Of a DNA stretch of 64,000 nucleotides, positions 47,913 to 60,339 are shown one piece after another (positions within the stretch are counted from its first letter, which is position 1; each line of letters opens with the position of its first letter). The translations under genes were made by a program, and so were the position numbers. Source of the DNA: Margaritispora aquatica (taxonomy: Eukaryota > Ascomycota > Leotiomycetes > Helotiales > Discinellaceae); contig VJWN01000007.1 of the NCBI GenBank assembly GCA_007644065.1, positions 1,240,001 through 1,304,000 of the forward strand. Reading direction: 5' to 3'. Below the pieces are notes generated by a model that searched no databases, was not told where the DNA came from, and saw only the letters and a list, made by a program, of their open reading frames with translations.

Positions 47913-48819
47913 ATGTTCATTGCACGCTCAGAATATGGTAAGTAACAGAGCTTCAAATGCAGTCCAAACCTTGCAACTAACGTCACTATAGATCGGGGTA
48001 TCAAGTATGCTTTCCTTCCAAACCGCACAACTTCTCCAAGGTGCATACGGCTGACCTTCTGCCAGTACCTTCTCTCCAGAAGGACGTCTCTTCCAAGTTG
48101 AATACTCCCTCGAAGCAATCAAGCTCGGCTCAACAGCAATCGGTGTAGCTACTGGTGGTGGCGTGGTACTAGGTGTTGAAAAGCGTGTCACCTCTACCCT
48201 CCTCGAAACCTCCTCCGTTGAAAAGATTGTCGAAATCGATCGCCACATTGGATGTGCTATGTCTGGTCTCCAAGCAGATGCACGATCCATGGTTGAGCAC
48301 GCCCGAGTTGAGTCGCAGAACCACGCTTTCCACTACAACGAACCACTGCGAGTTGAGAGCTGTACGCAGGCTATTTGTGATTTGGCGCTACGTTTCGGAG
48401 AGGGTGCCGATGGAGAGGAGAGCATTATGAGCAGACCGTTTGGTGTGGCGCTTCTGATTGCTGGTTACGATGAGGACGGACCACAGCTGTACCATGCGGA
48501 GCCAAGTGGAACTTTCTACAGATACGATGCCAAGGCAATTGGATCAGGTTCGGAGGGTGCACAGGCAGAGTTGCAGAATGAGTTCCACAAGGTAGATTTT
48601 ACTAAATCCCCGGTATGAGGCACGAGATCTAATCAAATTTCACAGTCTTTGACAATCGAGGAAGCCGAGACTCTGGTATTGAAGACCCTGAAGCAGGTGA
48701 TGGAGGAGAAGCTGGATTCAAAGAACGTGCAATTGGCGAGTGTTACCAAGGAGAGGGGATTCAGGATCTACACCGACGCTGAGATGGCTGCGGTCGTTGA
48801 GAGATTACCTGCGAATTAA
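47913..48819 (+). CDS. pup2: 20S proteasome subunit alpha-5
   Basis: Four exons (47913-47937, 47992-48004, 48066-48591, 48646-48819) give 245 aa. The first exon is 25 nt and the second only 13 nt; introns are 54, 61 and 54 nt. All phases agree and rebuild the hallmark start [19 protein letters not shown], then [20 protein letters not shown], the alpha-type N-terminal signature. Downstream marks are [44 protein letters not shown] and [17 protein letters not shown]; the last exon begins [19 protein letters not shown]. Alpha-5 has no catalytic threonine and forms part of the outer gating ring. It is divergent from spc97. Confidence 0.97.
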
Positions 48820-49176
48820 GCTTGATATAGCCTGATACCAACGGAGTTTATGAGACAAAATGAAACTATCGCATTTAGATCCGAACCTGGCAGCAACACC
48901 AAGGGCTTTGTCTTCGAGAAGTGAGTGACAGCATGCTCACATGAACTCATGAAATATCTTGCACAACAGGTATAGAAAAAGTCACGAGGGAGGTGTTTAT
49001 TTTTTACTTGTTCAGAATTGAGCTTGTGTTATGATAACTAATGTTACATGCCAACACCCAAGCACAAGTCATACACCGCAATACTTTTGGAGGTCCATTA
49101 CGGACCGGACAATCATAACATCCATCACATTCACATTCATCTCCATTTTCATCATACATACACACCTCACCGATGT
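48820..49176. other. Convergent 357-bp spacer, pup2 / Zn2Cys6 gene
   Basis: 3' regions only; a T-rich stretch near 48999 and CATTCATCTCC-like repeats near 49130. Nothing else seen. Confidence 0.55.
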
Positions 49177-52100
49177 CTACCTCTCACTAACATCCAACTC
49201 CAAAAAGTCCTCCTCAAGCCCCAACACCCCCAGCGCATAATGCACCCTCTCCGGCTTCTGCAGCTCCAGCCTCCTCTCCTCGGTACTCTTCCCCACGAAC
49301 GCCTTGTCGATGCGGCGCTCCCCCGAGTACTCCTTGCGCAGGCGCATGCCCTCGCGATAGTCACCCTCTTCGTCCGGCGCCCGGACGTACGCCGGGCCCT
49401 TGCCGGCCTCGTGCGTCTTCTTCCACGAGGCTTCACACCCCGACGCGATGGCCAGTGCCGTCTGCCAGCCTGTCAGGCGCGCGATGTGCCGGAGACGCCG
49501 GACCGTCCACGTCCGTTGGACGGCGTCGTGGTACTGTGGTTTTATTAGCTGGGGGTTTCTTTTCTGGTGGCTGTGTGTGTCGTGGGAGAGGAGAGGGAGG
49601 GGAGAGGTAGACGTACCTGGATAGCTGAGACGAAGAGGCAGGTTGAAGATTCGATGAGCACGCCTCCCACACCGGCATTCACCTGAGCAGAAAACTCGCA
49701 ATTAGGCGCTATTCCCGCGGCGATGCATCCCAGCTGGTTGGCGTAGTACTCGGTCTGCCTCCTCATCACACCGGCAGCCACCATGGACGCGGGAGGCATG
49801 CTCGGATGCGAGCGATAGCACGCGATGAGACCCATGTAGAAATTCATCCAGACGCCCGCGATGCTGTACGTGCGATACTGCAGGGCGGTCCCAAATGGCG
49901 AGTGGATGGGCGCCGAGAACTGCGGGCCCAAGGGCTGGTATTCCTCGCCTAGATGTTTCTCGAATACCGTGAAGGCGGCGCGGATCTCCTGCCACTCTTC
50001 TTCCGCGTCGAGGGTCAGGGAGTGTAGGTCGTAAGCCTGGTCTTGGTCGTAGTCTTTACTTTGCGCGCTTTGGGGTGAGGTGTCCCGTGAGGGGGAGAAG
50101 CCCATGGGGAGTTGGGCTTCTTGCACGCCGGGGACCATGCCGTTGAATGGTGGCATTTGCGTTGGTGTTTGAGGTGAGGTTGCTGATGTCGGTGCTGATG
50201 CTGGTGCCCCAGTTTGGCTGGAAGGGTACGTGGAGGTAGGTGGGCGCCAGCCGCCATTGATTTTCATTGCTGCTCGCTTTCGTTTGAGGTCTCGAGCTGC
50301 GAAGTCTGCGAGACGACCCATGAGGAGGATGAGGTGGTCGAAGGATCCATAGCTTCTCAATGTTAGCATAGTTGCGAGAGAGCATACGTGGAATTCTTAC
50401 ATGGCGTTCCGTCGACCTAGTGGTGCTCTGGGAGGACAATGACTCCAGAAGGAATAGTCCATACTACGTTCTTGTCAGCTTTACCAATCAGTCAGTAGGA
50501 AAGGACGAGTCTTTACAAGAGTTTGGAACCACCAAGAATAGCTTGGTAAACATCCTGTTTGCAATACCACCAGAAGAGATCACGTTGTGTTTCGTATATT
50601 TCCAAGTCTTTTTCGGTAATGTTTCTGTTCCAATTCGGTTCAGGGATGAAATCCTCCACTATCCGCCCGTAGTGATCATATTTTACTCTCTTACCCATCA
50701 ATATTCCAATAAGATTTTCGTCAATCTCATCAGCATCGTCAATAATAGGCGGTGATGGTCGGTTACTAGAGTTAGATGATCTACTTGACCCTATAGAGTG
50801 GTCTCGATATTGTCTTTCCTGTTCCTGCTGTCGTTGCTGTGCCCTCTTCCTCTTTATATATTTAGTCATACCGATAAAGTCGATCTCTCTGACCAGTTGC
50901 TTTGCACCTAGAAGATGATTGCTCCACTTTTGATGGTCTGCCGACCAGCATTCATAGAATGCAAGAAGCATTGCTGCAGCTAGCGTAGCTGGATGTCCTC
51001 GACGAGTGGGTAAGCTTACACTTTTTGCGACCCTCCGAAGTCCAATTGCATAATGCTTTAAAGAAGCTGTGATCGGCCCACCTTGCAGTTTGGCGATATG
51101 AAGACTTGCTAGTGCTAGCATCGCATGAAGTAACGCAGGATTTTGCAAGGCTAATGTGGGAAAGGTGTCTAGATTATGGTCAGGATGCTATTTCTCTGAG
51201 TTCTTCTGGTGCAAAACTTACAGGCCCATATGTGTTGCTCAGATCTTGGTACTGGGGATCCTTGAAACATTAAAGACGGGTTAGCAGGGTGTCTCTCAAA
51301 TATTGACATGCTAGGACCGGTGACATTTACGAAATGACAAAATATCATGGCCGTCATGCGATCTTGCAGAGGCGTTGCCTGCGGAGACGGCATATAAGTT
51401 GCAAGAATGTTCGGACGGTCAAGAAATGATGTAAATGTGCGAAGACCGAGACCATCGTTGTCCTGGCTGGCTTGACGTGCCACAATAACCCCTAGATCAT
51501 TGTTTCGAAGGTGATCATCCTGGATATGCTCTTGCCATAAGTCATTGCCCTCGTACTCTTCCATAGCAATGTCCTCGTCTGATCCAGGGAAATAGTATTC
51601 CCGTTCTGCTTCAACAGGTATATGCTGACCTGCATATGGACTTGGTAGGCTGGTTCTTGAGCCACTCTCGTTTGGATTGTAGGTCACAATTTGTGGTTGA
51701 CTACCCCGTTGACTTCGAGTCTGATCTTGTTGACTCTTCTCGGGGCTATCAACGACACCAAGAACTCTTCCTGTCTCGCTTTGGTGTCGAGGTGTATATA
51801 AATCTCCTGTTGGATACGAAGGATTGGGTGGCATCCATGGCGTTGTTTGATATGGCTGATAGTACGTAGCTAAGAACTGTTAACTTCTCATCATCTCCAT
51901 GATTTCTCCATGGATAGAAAGACATACGGCTTGGTCCAGCAGACCATTCTAGTGGACTTGTTTGGGCCTGGGTATATGGTGGTTGCTCTCCATGTTCGGT
52001 CTTCATCAACGCGTTAAAGTCATAATGTGTTACCTGCTCTTTCGGAGCACGGAACTGTCTTGGTTCTGGTAGCCTAGGCTGGTCGATCACATCGGGACCG

Positions 52101-52900
52101 ATCACATCGGCAGTGTGGGGGGTTGCTAAAGATATCCGCTTGGTATGTGGTTCATCTCTGTTATTTTCATAGAATGTATAGGTTTTGCCTTCACTGCCAG
52201 GAGAACTAGTAGGAAGTGAAGTTCCCGATGGAGCATTATTTCTTGCCCGAGAACTTTCGCGCGGGGATGAAGATTTCGGGGCAATGCTCTGGGAGTTTGA
52301 CACTGCTTGGTGATCTTGTTTGCTTTTGCGAATGGATGGCTCTCCCAATATTGGTGCTGTAAATGAGACCGAAACCTGTGGTGTTGTGGAAGGAGGAGGC
52401 CGGTAAGCATTCAAAGGATCCTTAAATATAACTCTTTGATTGTATCCTTCGCAATGACGTTTGGACTTGACGCAATTTTGACATGTTCTATTAGTCACAT
52501 CATATCAGTCCAGGTCTTTCAAACGTTCCTATGATCTGAAGAACACAGCTACTACTTGACTTGATTCTCCTTGAGGGAAACACTTCACCATTCCCGGAGA
52601 AGGTAAGAGAATGAGAAGTGATGGTTCAAGAAATGCTTACGGTCGTTCCTCTCCACACTTGATACGTCTCTTTCGACAAGCTGTTGGAGGTAATAACGCA
52701 GTTAGTGCATTGCTACTTCAAGTCATGAAGCGAGTTGGAGACGCGGGCTTACTTAGACATCCCGATTTTGTTCTTTTTCGTCCAGGTCCTTTTGATCCGG
52801 GTTTTCTAAACGGTGGGTCTGCGCCATCTCCCTTACTCTTGATGGGCTCTATATTGTTTGCAGGAATCGCTTGTGGTCTCCGCTCTCCAGGTCTCCCCAT
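49177..52900 (-). CDS. Zn2Cys6 fungal transcription factor
   Basis: Eight exons: 52900-52753, 52680-52641, 52487-51928, 51869-51222, 51168-50517, 50463-50401, 50352-49617 and 49533-49177, giving 1,067 aa. All junctions keep frame. The zinc cluster is split over the first three exons and is perfect only after splicing: C48-x2-C51-x6-C58-x6-C65-x2-C68-x6-C75, flanked by GRKRTKSG and RKRRIK. A Ser/Pro/Gln-rich linker follows, then the helical fungal-TF domain: HIWAYTFPTLALQNPALLHA, MLALASLHIAKLQGGP, LAAAMLLAFYECWS, WSNHLLGAKQLVREIDF and later SFWSHCPPRAPLGRRN. Intron 6 has tandem acceptors (GAGAAG); I used the AAG, the other adds one Ser. The gene's own promoter lies at the edge of the 7.4-kb desert. 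The target pathway is unknown. Confidence 0.9.
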
Positions 52901-54914
52901 ATTTAGAGAAGCCGAAAAGTGTCTCTGCTTTTCTACCGACACGGCGAGTAAGTGTTCATGTTTCAAGGGGACACGTGAGGCTTTCTGGTGGCTAAGGAAG
53001 ACAAAGCTCAAAGTGGGCGATTGACGAAGGCTGTGGAACGGACCGGATGTCTCACAAATACTCAAGAGGGTACTACTCTGATAACTGTCGAAAATTTGAC
53101 GGCGGTGTGCAAGATCCTCCTCGGTTGTGGTGTTGATCTATCGGCAAGTGTCCCGAACAATTGGGTTGAAGAATCCTCTCAGATGGTGAAAGTGAAGAAA
53201 GCTGTTCGAGAACAATGTTTCCACGTATGAACGGGAAATAATACTCAAGCCTCCCGTTGTATGATATTCCTTTAGGGCAAAGCGGGGAGTTCCACCGAAG
53301 GAGACAGGCGCCTGACGTATCGTGAAGGGGAATCAGTCTACACCAATCCAAGCTAGCGGACAGCCAATATCTACCGCCTGTCCCAAAGTGTACGAGTGGG
53401 GAGGAGGGGGATAGGCTAACGACCAGATTGGGCTTGGAACCTGGCTTGTCCAAGAAGAACGGTCAAGAGACATGTGGCAACCGGTTGTGGCGACAAATTT
53501 GACAGTCGATAGAGAGGTCGAAGAGGACTTTGTGTTCCTGTCGCACCGGTTTGATCAGTCCAATCCAAGCTGTATATCAGGCTCGAGAAGTCTCGCACTC
53601 TCGCGATTCCAGCTAGCCAACCAAACTGAGATTCTGCCCTGGACAAGATCTCATAGAGAATTTTCTCGGGGATTACGCTAGCGGTAGTGATATCAGCTAG
53701 TAGGTAGATTTTGAAGCTGTCCCGAAGAACTAATTTAGAGGCCGCTCGCCTCAAGCTGATTCCGAAAGGCTATTGAAGCATATGCGACTTTGACAAGCTC
53801 AGCGACTTCGTCTGACAGTAAGAGGACCAGAGGACCAGTTACCCAACTCGACTCAGTGCAGTTCTCGAACTAAGATCTTGCCCTTTTTTGTTCGGAAATT
53901 TCGACAACCGGCATTGATAGCCAGGGGAAATAAACGTACATCAAGCATTGGCCCAATATTTTGATAGAAGTGAAGTAAACGGCACTTGAGATATCCGTGG
54001 AGCAGTTTTTTTCCAAAGAAGGATCAGATCCTCGTAGTCTAATTGACAAAACGAGAACAGATCGTCCAATCACCAACGGATCGCCAAAGGTACAGCAAAG
54101 ACACTAACTAAATTGTCCACACGATCCACAACGACAAACTACTATCATAACAAAACAACAAAAAATTCAAAGAAGTAATAATTTGACGTACAGTTTAGAG
54201 AATAAGTTCGCCTCCTCCAGAATGACAATATCGAATATCGTATTCAATCTATCTCGATGTGCATAATCCCCCAGCAGCTGAATGGCGCGGCTGGTGTTTG
54301 GTTAAGAGACGATCAAGATCGCCGGACGGCTGAGATGGCGCTTCTGGTGTGAGCGTTGGGGGCGTCACTTGTTAGTATTCTAAGGTTACTAAAGTGGTCG
54401 ACAATTGGTTGACACAGCATGCAGAAAGGTACCGATTGCGCTGGATTGGAGATATTGGGGTCTCGGATGGTGTTGTACAGCAAGGCTGTTGGCTTAGGAC
54501 ATTTGCGGTGGAGAATACTGGATACACCCACCGAGCTGAGTTGTGTATGCGACCCAGAAGGGGGACGGTGTACACCAATCGAGTCGTCCAGCTGCAGAGA
54601 GATCTATTTCGGAGGTTGTGGCGAATAAGAGACAGCCCTTTCGGACAAACGCGATCTGATTATTTAACAGCTGATGCTAGATGCTAGGGGCGAGAATAAT
54701 TGGTTTTGACAACAATGCCAAAGCATGGAGGTGGAGGTGGAAGTGGAGGTCCAACGACAAGAGTCAAAGAGTTGTTGATGTCGAAATATATTCAATATTG
54801 AGGCGTATGTTTTGTACCAGTATGTCTTGGAAGGCCTGTGCTGAGATTTGGTGAACAAGGACAAGGACAAGGTCCAGGTTAAGGATGAGTGAGGAGGACC
54901 AAGGGTTCAGAACT

Positions 54915-54957
54915 AGGAGGAGGAGGAGGAGGAGGAGGAAGAGGAAGAGGAAGAGGA
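54915..54957. repeat. (GGA)n / (GAAGAG)n purine microsatellite
   Basis: About eight AGG units then GAAGAG units, an uninterrupted purine strand of about 43 nt. A related GGAGGTGGAGGTGG stretch lies at 54726-54752. Seen directly. Confidence 0.88.
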
Positions 54958-55906
54958 TTTCAGGAAAACACATGGATATGCCTTTGAAGTTAAATCAAAT
55001 ACATATGCAATAAATCCCGAGAGACTAAAGGAAAGGAAAACCAAGTTACAATGCCGTATACCGTACACTAAGAGGAGAGTAACAAAGTGTCTTGATGCAT
55101 ATACGTTGCTACACATCGCGGGTGTCTATGCTTAATCGCCTTAACGTATCCAATATCCAATATCTAATATCTTCATAAACTCTTGGATATACTGTACTGT
55201 AGGGCGGATCGGCAATGGCTGTTATCGTTCATCGTTCCCAGCCTCTTTTGATGAAGGAAATGGAACATTTCAGGAGAAGATGAACCAGAGGCACGGGCCT
55301 TGAAATCCATGTACCGGAATTTCCATTCCTTTCTAATCTTCTCCTCTCTTCTTCTCCTCTCCTCCTACTGTACTGTAAAATCAGTTGGTGTTCAGGAATC
55401 TGACGGAGATTGAGAGACTGTGAGACACTCACCTCACTCACCATTCATGATTCATGATTCAAGGGTTTCTACTGAATTGACTGGGTAGAAGAAAATCCCA
55501 AGCTCGGTGAGAACCCTGTTAACTTGCTCAGTCCAGTATCACTATCGCTATATGAAATGAAAGTCCGAGTACGAATATCGGAGCCTTTTGACCCTCAGAG
55601 CTAAGACTGAGCAATCCGGAGTGTTGAGTCAAATATTCCGCATCCAAAACATCAACGACGTTGAAACTTACGGCCTTATGCCACACAGTTACATCGACCC
55701 GTTCGGTACTCAAAGAACCTCTGTCGAGGTATTTTTGGCTACTCGCCCCCTACCATTTAACCCAATCCAGCGAAAGGCGTTCGGCGTCGAGCCATTTTGA
55801 CGACTTAGCCGGCATGCCACAGATGCCACAGACAGGTATTTCTTCCCGTTTTCCCCACACAATGGTCGATACAGTACTGTGCTGGAGTATTGACAATTCG
55901 CCACAT

Positions 55907-55928
55907 CAGGTTCAGGTTCAGGTTCAGG
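55907..55928. repeat. (CAGGTT)n hexamer repeat
   Basis: About 3.7 tandem copies. It is not the fungal telomere unit TTAGGG. Seen directly. Confidence 0.85.
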
Positions 55929-56303
55929 CCGTCGGCCCTCTCGCCTTGCAATTCAAAGGCTGAAGTGCGTGACACACGACATACGACATGCGACATTTGA
56001 GCTCACTGTCGCCTCTTGGCATAAGGTGTCGTGGAACAATGGCGAAGAAGCGACGAGATAACAGCGATGAACGGAGGGGGAGGGAGAGGGTCTAGATGTT
56101 CAAGAAATTAAAGATTTCATGGTGCATCCATCCATCCTGTCACATCACACATCACATCACATTTACAGTGGATTTGTAGTGGATTTGCAGTACATTGGAT
56201 CATATTGGATCAACTTTGAATCACATCCTTCGGGTGTTCCCTTGCTTGTGCATGGACACCCGGCACACCCGTGACACCCGCGACATCCGCATTTTGACAG
56301 TTG

Positions 56304-56339
56304 AGCACGTCAAGCACGTCAAGCACGTCAAGCACGTCA
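56304..56339. repeat. Four perfect tandem copies of AGCACGTCA
   Basis: Each 9-nt unit contains ACGTCA, a half-site of the CRE-type bZIP element, all in the same orientation. It may be a chance minisatellite or a clustered binding array. Confidence 0.88.
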
Positions 56340-56613
56340 AGGTAGGTAAGGAAGGTAAATGGCTGGGAAATAGAAATGCTGGTATGGAATGTCTAAAGTA
56401 AGTTCACTAAACTAGGGCGAAACTGCCATAGTGTTTTGCCCAAATTAAGTCAGGTTCGGGTTTTCACGTCCATAGTCCATATTGTACAGTATGTCAGTCC
56501 ATACAAATAAACCATGACACTCGGACGATTCCAATACCGATTGCTTGGAGTCTTTCTTACAAGGATGATAGCAACGCCTTCTCCGTTCTATAATTGGTCA
56601 AGTCTATGGGGTC

Positions 56614-56628
56614 GGGGGGGGGGGGGGG
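56614..56628 (+). repeat. G15 homopolymer run
   Basis: Fifteen consecutive G after GGGGTC. Prone to length error in sequencing and to quadruplex formation. Seen directly. Confidence 0.85.
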
Positions 56629-57372
56629 CAAAAATGAACCTTGGACGAACCAGGGATACCCGTTCGAGTATCAACAAATTCAATATTTCCGCATTGGGCC
56701 CAAAGCTACTGAACTTCATTTCGCATCAACTCTTCAACAGTGTTAGTGCCATCTGTGCGGCTTTTGGAAACCTCGTCAACTCCACAGGCTCGTCACTTTG
56801 TTTGCTATTTACGTCTCACCTGTCGCGGCAACTGAGGCGCCTGATCCACAAACGTTTATCTTCCTTCCCTGTTGAGGAGAATTGAATCGGCAGGAGAGAG
56901 AAATAAATTAATACGCTTACGCGAGGGAGCCATCAAGAAACAATCCAGCGTTGTATGTTTCAGCGCTAAGAAACGGGTTTTGCGAGTATCGATCCTGTCC
57001 AAAACTCCCTCGAATGAACCCTATCATATGTCGTACGATATTGACCTCGCACGTCTAGACTCTGACTTTGCCTTTGATGAAAAGTCAATCCACCTGGATT
57101 CCCCCGCCACGCGAGCTCAAAAAGGCCATTGCTCCCAATAAGCATCAGATCGACCTGGACAGCCCATGCGCAGGCAGTGGACCTGTCAAGGTCGGAGGTA
57201 CCGAGGGCTAGCCACGAGAACGGATAAGAGTCGGGTGGTACCGAAGTCAAACGGTTATTCTTTCCTTCGCTCTTGGTGGTCAATGAACGAGCACGATTCG
57301 TGATCCATTGTTCTGTCAAGTAAGTCCAGCCACATGGTTCGGCAGGTGGAGTCACTTGTGATATCTCGAGCT

Positions 57373-57396
57373 GAATTCGAATTCGAATTCGAATTT
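57373..57396. repeat. (GAATTC)n palindromic repeat
   Basis: Three perfect GAATTC units and a fourth ending GAATTT; the unit is its own reverse complement, so the block can form a hairpin or cruciform. Confidence 0.88.
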
Positions 57397-59100
57397 GGAT
57401 GAGATCAAGGGGCGGAAACTTTTTGGGGGAGAGACGCGTAGCTTCTCCTGGAAACTGCATGTGTGGGAATGGACAAACCTTTGGTTCAGCAGAGCAAGTA
57501 TGTTCTGGGCGCATGCATGAATGATACTAGGGTGAAAGTACCAAAGTATTGGTACTTATTTCTGGAACATAGAGTCGAAAGCCTTACCAAGTCGTCACCA
57601 GCGACTTGGAAGCTACGTGCGTAAGATGGCAATCAGTTAAAGGTATCCCGACTCGCAAGATCGGAGCGCTTAACGTGTAGAAATGAACCATAGCTGCGTA
57701 CCGCATATGTTCAGCGAAGACTACAATTTAGGCATTTGATATAGTCATTCAATATCTAGCAAGAGCCGAGTGGTCCAAGGAACATATTCTCAAACAAGAC
57801 TCGTCTTTCGAGCATGCTATGTCATGGGGTAGAACAAGAAGAATTACAATAAACAGCTTGTCAATCACAAAAGAAATGGTTTCAACACAACTCGCACACA
57901 CGACAAGTTGTGGCGAAAGTCTGCCTCGCTTAAACTTGGAAGCGCTATGAGATACTGTTAGTCCATCAATCATGATGGCACATTAGGCCTTTGCTAAACT
58001 TACACAATTCATGATCGATTTCAATCAAATTCGAACCAAACCAAACCTCAATCACTTCACAGCTGACTTGCGTATGGAGTCCAAATGTGGTTGACGTGAT
58101 GCACTTTTTAATTGCGAAAAACATTCTCTCGAGAATTGCTCTACATTAAACATAACTTTACTTGAAATTATACTGTATACCAAGCCATCGTATGGCATGA
58201 GGCACCCTCGAAGCTAAGATTCGAAGATCACCAACTCATCAGCTATACCCGTTGAACACAGATACCAAGCCCGCCAACACTTTCATTTCCCCAGATTCAC
58301 TGCGGTCATAGAGAACACCACTTACCCAGCCTGATCCAAGACCAAGTCCACAATTCCGCCAGCCACTCCCGAACAGGTATCTCAGCTACTTAGCGCTTAA
58401 GCTGAATTCAATTCCTCACAAGACAGACAGGTGGACATGTCATGAGGACCCACTTGTAGATTTTCGAGAAAATGATCAGGGGAAAAAGAAGGACTTAATC
58501 GACTCCACCACTCAAGCATAGACGGTTAGTACCCAGCGAGAATGGATAAATCTGCTTGCTGGTTTGACAAGAATAACTGTGCATAGAACAAAGACAAGAT
58601 TCACAAACAAGCCCAGTGAATATGACAACAGGTTCAGATCCTCGACTTTATCAGCACCAACTTGTGAATCTTGGACAGATCGGCAAGTTACAGAGTTCAG
58701 TGTGGAAGGTATGCAGCCGAACTACAATACATAGACCGGCAAGGTGCATCATGATGAATGAATGAATCGCAAAGGCAGACTGGTGCATCTAAACTTCCGA
58801 GCAATAGCGCCTGACGATCAGCGATCCCCAATCTTGACTACCTGTATACGGACACTTAGCTCAAATCCAACGACAAAGCCCTAAGAAGAACATTCACATC
58901 CACATCCACATCCACACACACAGTCAATTCAAGCAAGGCGAAGCATCACTTAATATCAGCATCTCACTAGCAACGAACTAGGTGAGTTTCTGTTCCCAAA
59001 AATCAAAATCGATGCCTGTCACTCCGATATCCAAAGCAACCACCACAAACCACCGCAAATCACCCCCCCAAAAAATCGCATATCACAGGACTCTCAGACC

Positions 59101-59120
59101 TCTCTCTCTCTCTCTCTCTC
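59101..59120. repeat. (TC)n microsatellite
   Basis: Ten TC units, preceded by an ACATCC/CACA-rich stretch at about 58896-58921. Seen directly. Confidence 0.88.
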
Positions 59121-60339
59121 AACCGGTCTAATCCTTCCGACCATCGCGAGTAAACTAAAGTAAATCAAGCAGTGAAATTCAGAGAATTCTAGTTTTCGTA
59201 AAAGCTTTCTTATCTTACTTCTGACCGCCCATCAAGTTGGACTTTCACAGCCTTAGGTAAGGTGCACCTACAATTTATTTCTCATGAAGTTGGTTTGAAG
59301 GACATGCCAACTATACAGTACTCCAGGTGAATAATCGGGTGGGTAGCCAGCTTAATTATCAATTACCCACGAATCAACCTATCAAGGTGTTTTGAATTTT
59401 CACTGCATACGACTCGTTTGATATCAGGTTGCGCATCTGGCTCGAGACACAATTATTGAGCTTCCAATCCCAACTCGCATATCACCTACTTACCTGATAG
59501 TATTCGGTTTGTAACAACAGCATGAACTTCAACCATATCTTCGCAGCTGGTTTATTTTTGTATAGATTGGAACGAAAGCATTCCACCTCATTTATGAGGT
59601 ATAATGAATGAACTCGCCACCTTAAGAGTTGCAGAGTTCGCACCCCCTTTCAAACTTGCAATAACACTAGCAAATCACAACAAAAATCTTCAGTCCATGC
59701 ATCGCAAGAAAGTTAAAGGTAGCTTCTCCATGCGCTGTAGTGAGTCACAGTAGACTGTCATATATAGGTAAATGTTGAAAACTTCTTTATCGCAGAACAA
59801 CAAGCTGTGGATATCAAACAACCATATATTGACTTGCACCAGGATCAACAGTCAGCAAGCTTGTTTCTAACACCCTACGTCCGATATCAAGGGGGATCTC
59901 CATGGAAGCGATGTTTGGCAAGTGATGACGTTAGTAAACAGAGAAGGATTAAACAGTGCAAACAGGGGAGACTGAATCCCCTACATTTTCAGCGGACTTT
60001 TGGCCTGGGGATCAAGAACATGAATAGTTTTCAAAAGTGCTGATGTGAATTTCTAGAAAACTAGGAATCAATCGATTGCATCTTATACACCTAACATACG
60101 CCGAGAACAACGATTCGCAACCTCAATCCAGCAACCGCACTCCCTAGACTACCCGTGCTCGTAAGCCACCGTGGTGTCAACCTCTCGGATTGGTATTATC
60201 AAAACAAGTGACTACATCCAGTCGATCAAAACGAAATTCATGCCTCCAAACCGACAATCTTATCTCCATCAGAAAAGCACTCTAGGATGATCCATCACGG
60301 GATTTTCTGTAGCTGGCCTGCCAAGCTTCATCAGCAACC

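Larger units (their letters stand above)
52901..60339. other. 7.4-kb gene desert rich in simple repeats
   Basis: Between the divergent-facing start of the Zn2Cys6 gene and the 3' end of gvp36. No exon chain with a domain was found on either strand. From about 57974 to 59806 neither strand has a frame of 60 codons. Repeats include GGA/GAAGAG (54915), CAGGTT (55907), AGCACGTCA (56304), G15 (56614), GAATTC (57373), ACATCC (58896) and CT (59101). It could be an extended promoter, a long leader, or non-coding RNA; nothing in the sequence decides between these. Confidence 0.55.

Noticed and set aside
51149..51168. Later acceptor for exon 5 of the Zn2Cys6 gene (before LQNPALL)
   Set aside because: Would drop the family-typical TFPTLAL segment; the acceptor at 51169 keeps it in frame.
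55907..55928. Possible interstitial telomere repeat
   Set aside because: The unit is CAGGTT, not TTAGGG or its complement.
56304..56399. Possible CRISPR-like array from regular 9-bp repeats
   Set aside because: Repeats are contiguous without spacers and the genome is eukaryotic.
56966..57514. 182-codon minus-strand frame in the gene desert
   Set aside because: Opens through the GAATTC repeat (IRIRIRIQ artefact) and contains no recognisable motif or splice-linked exon.
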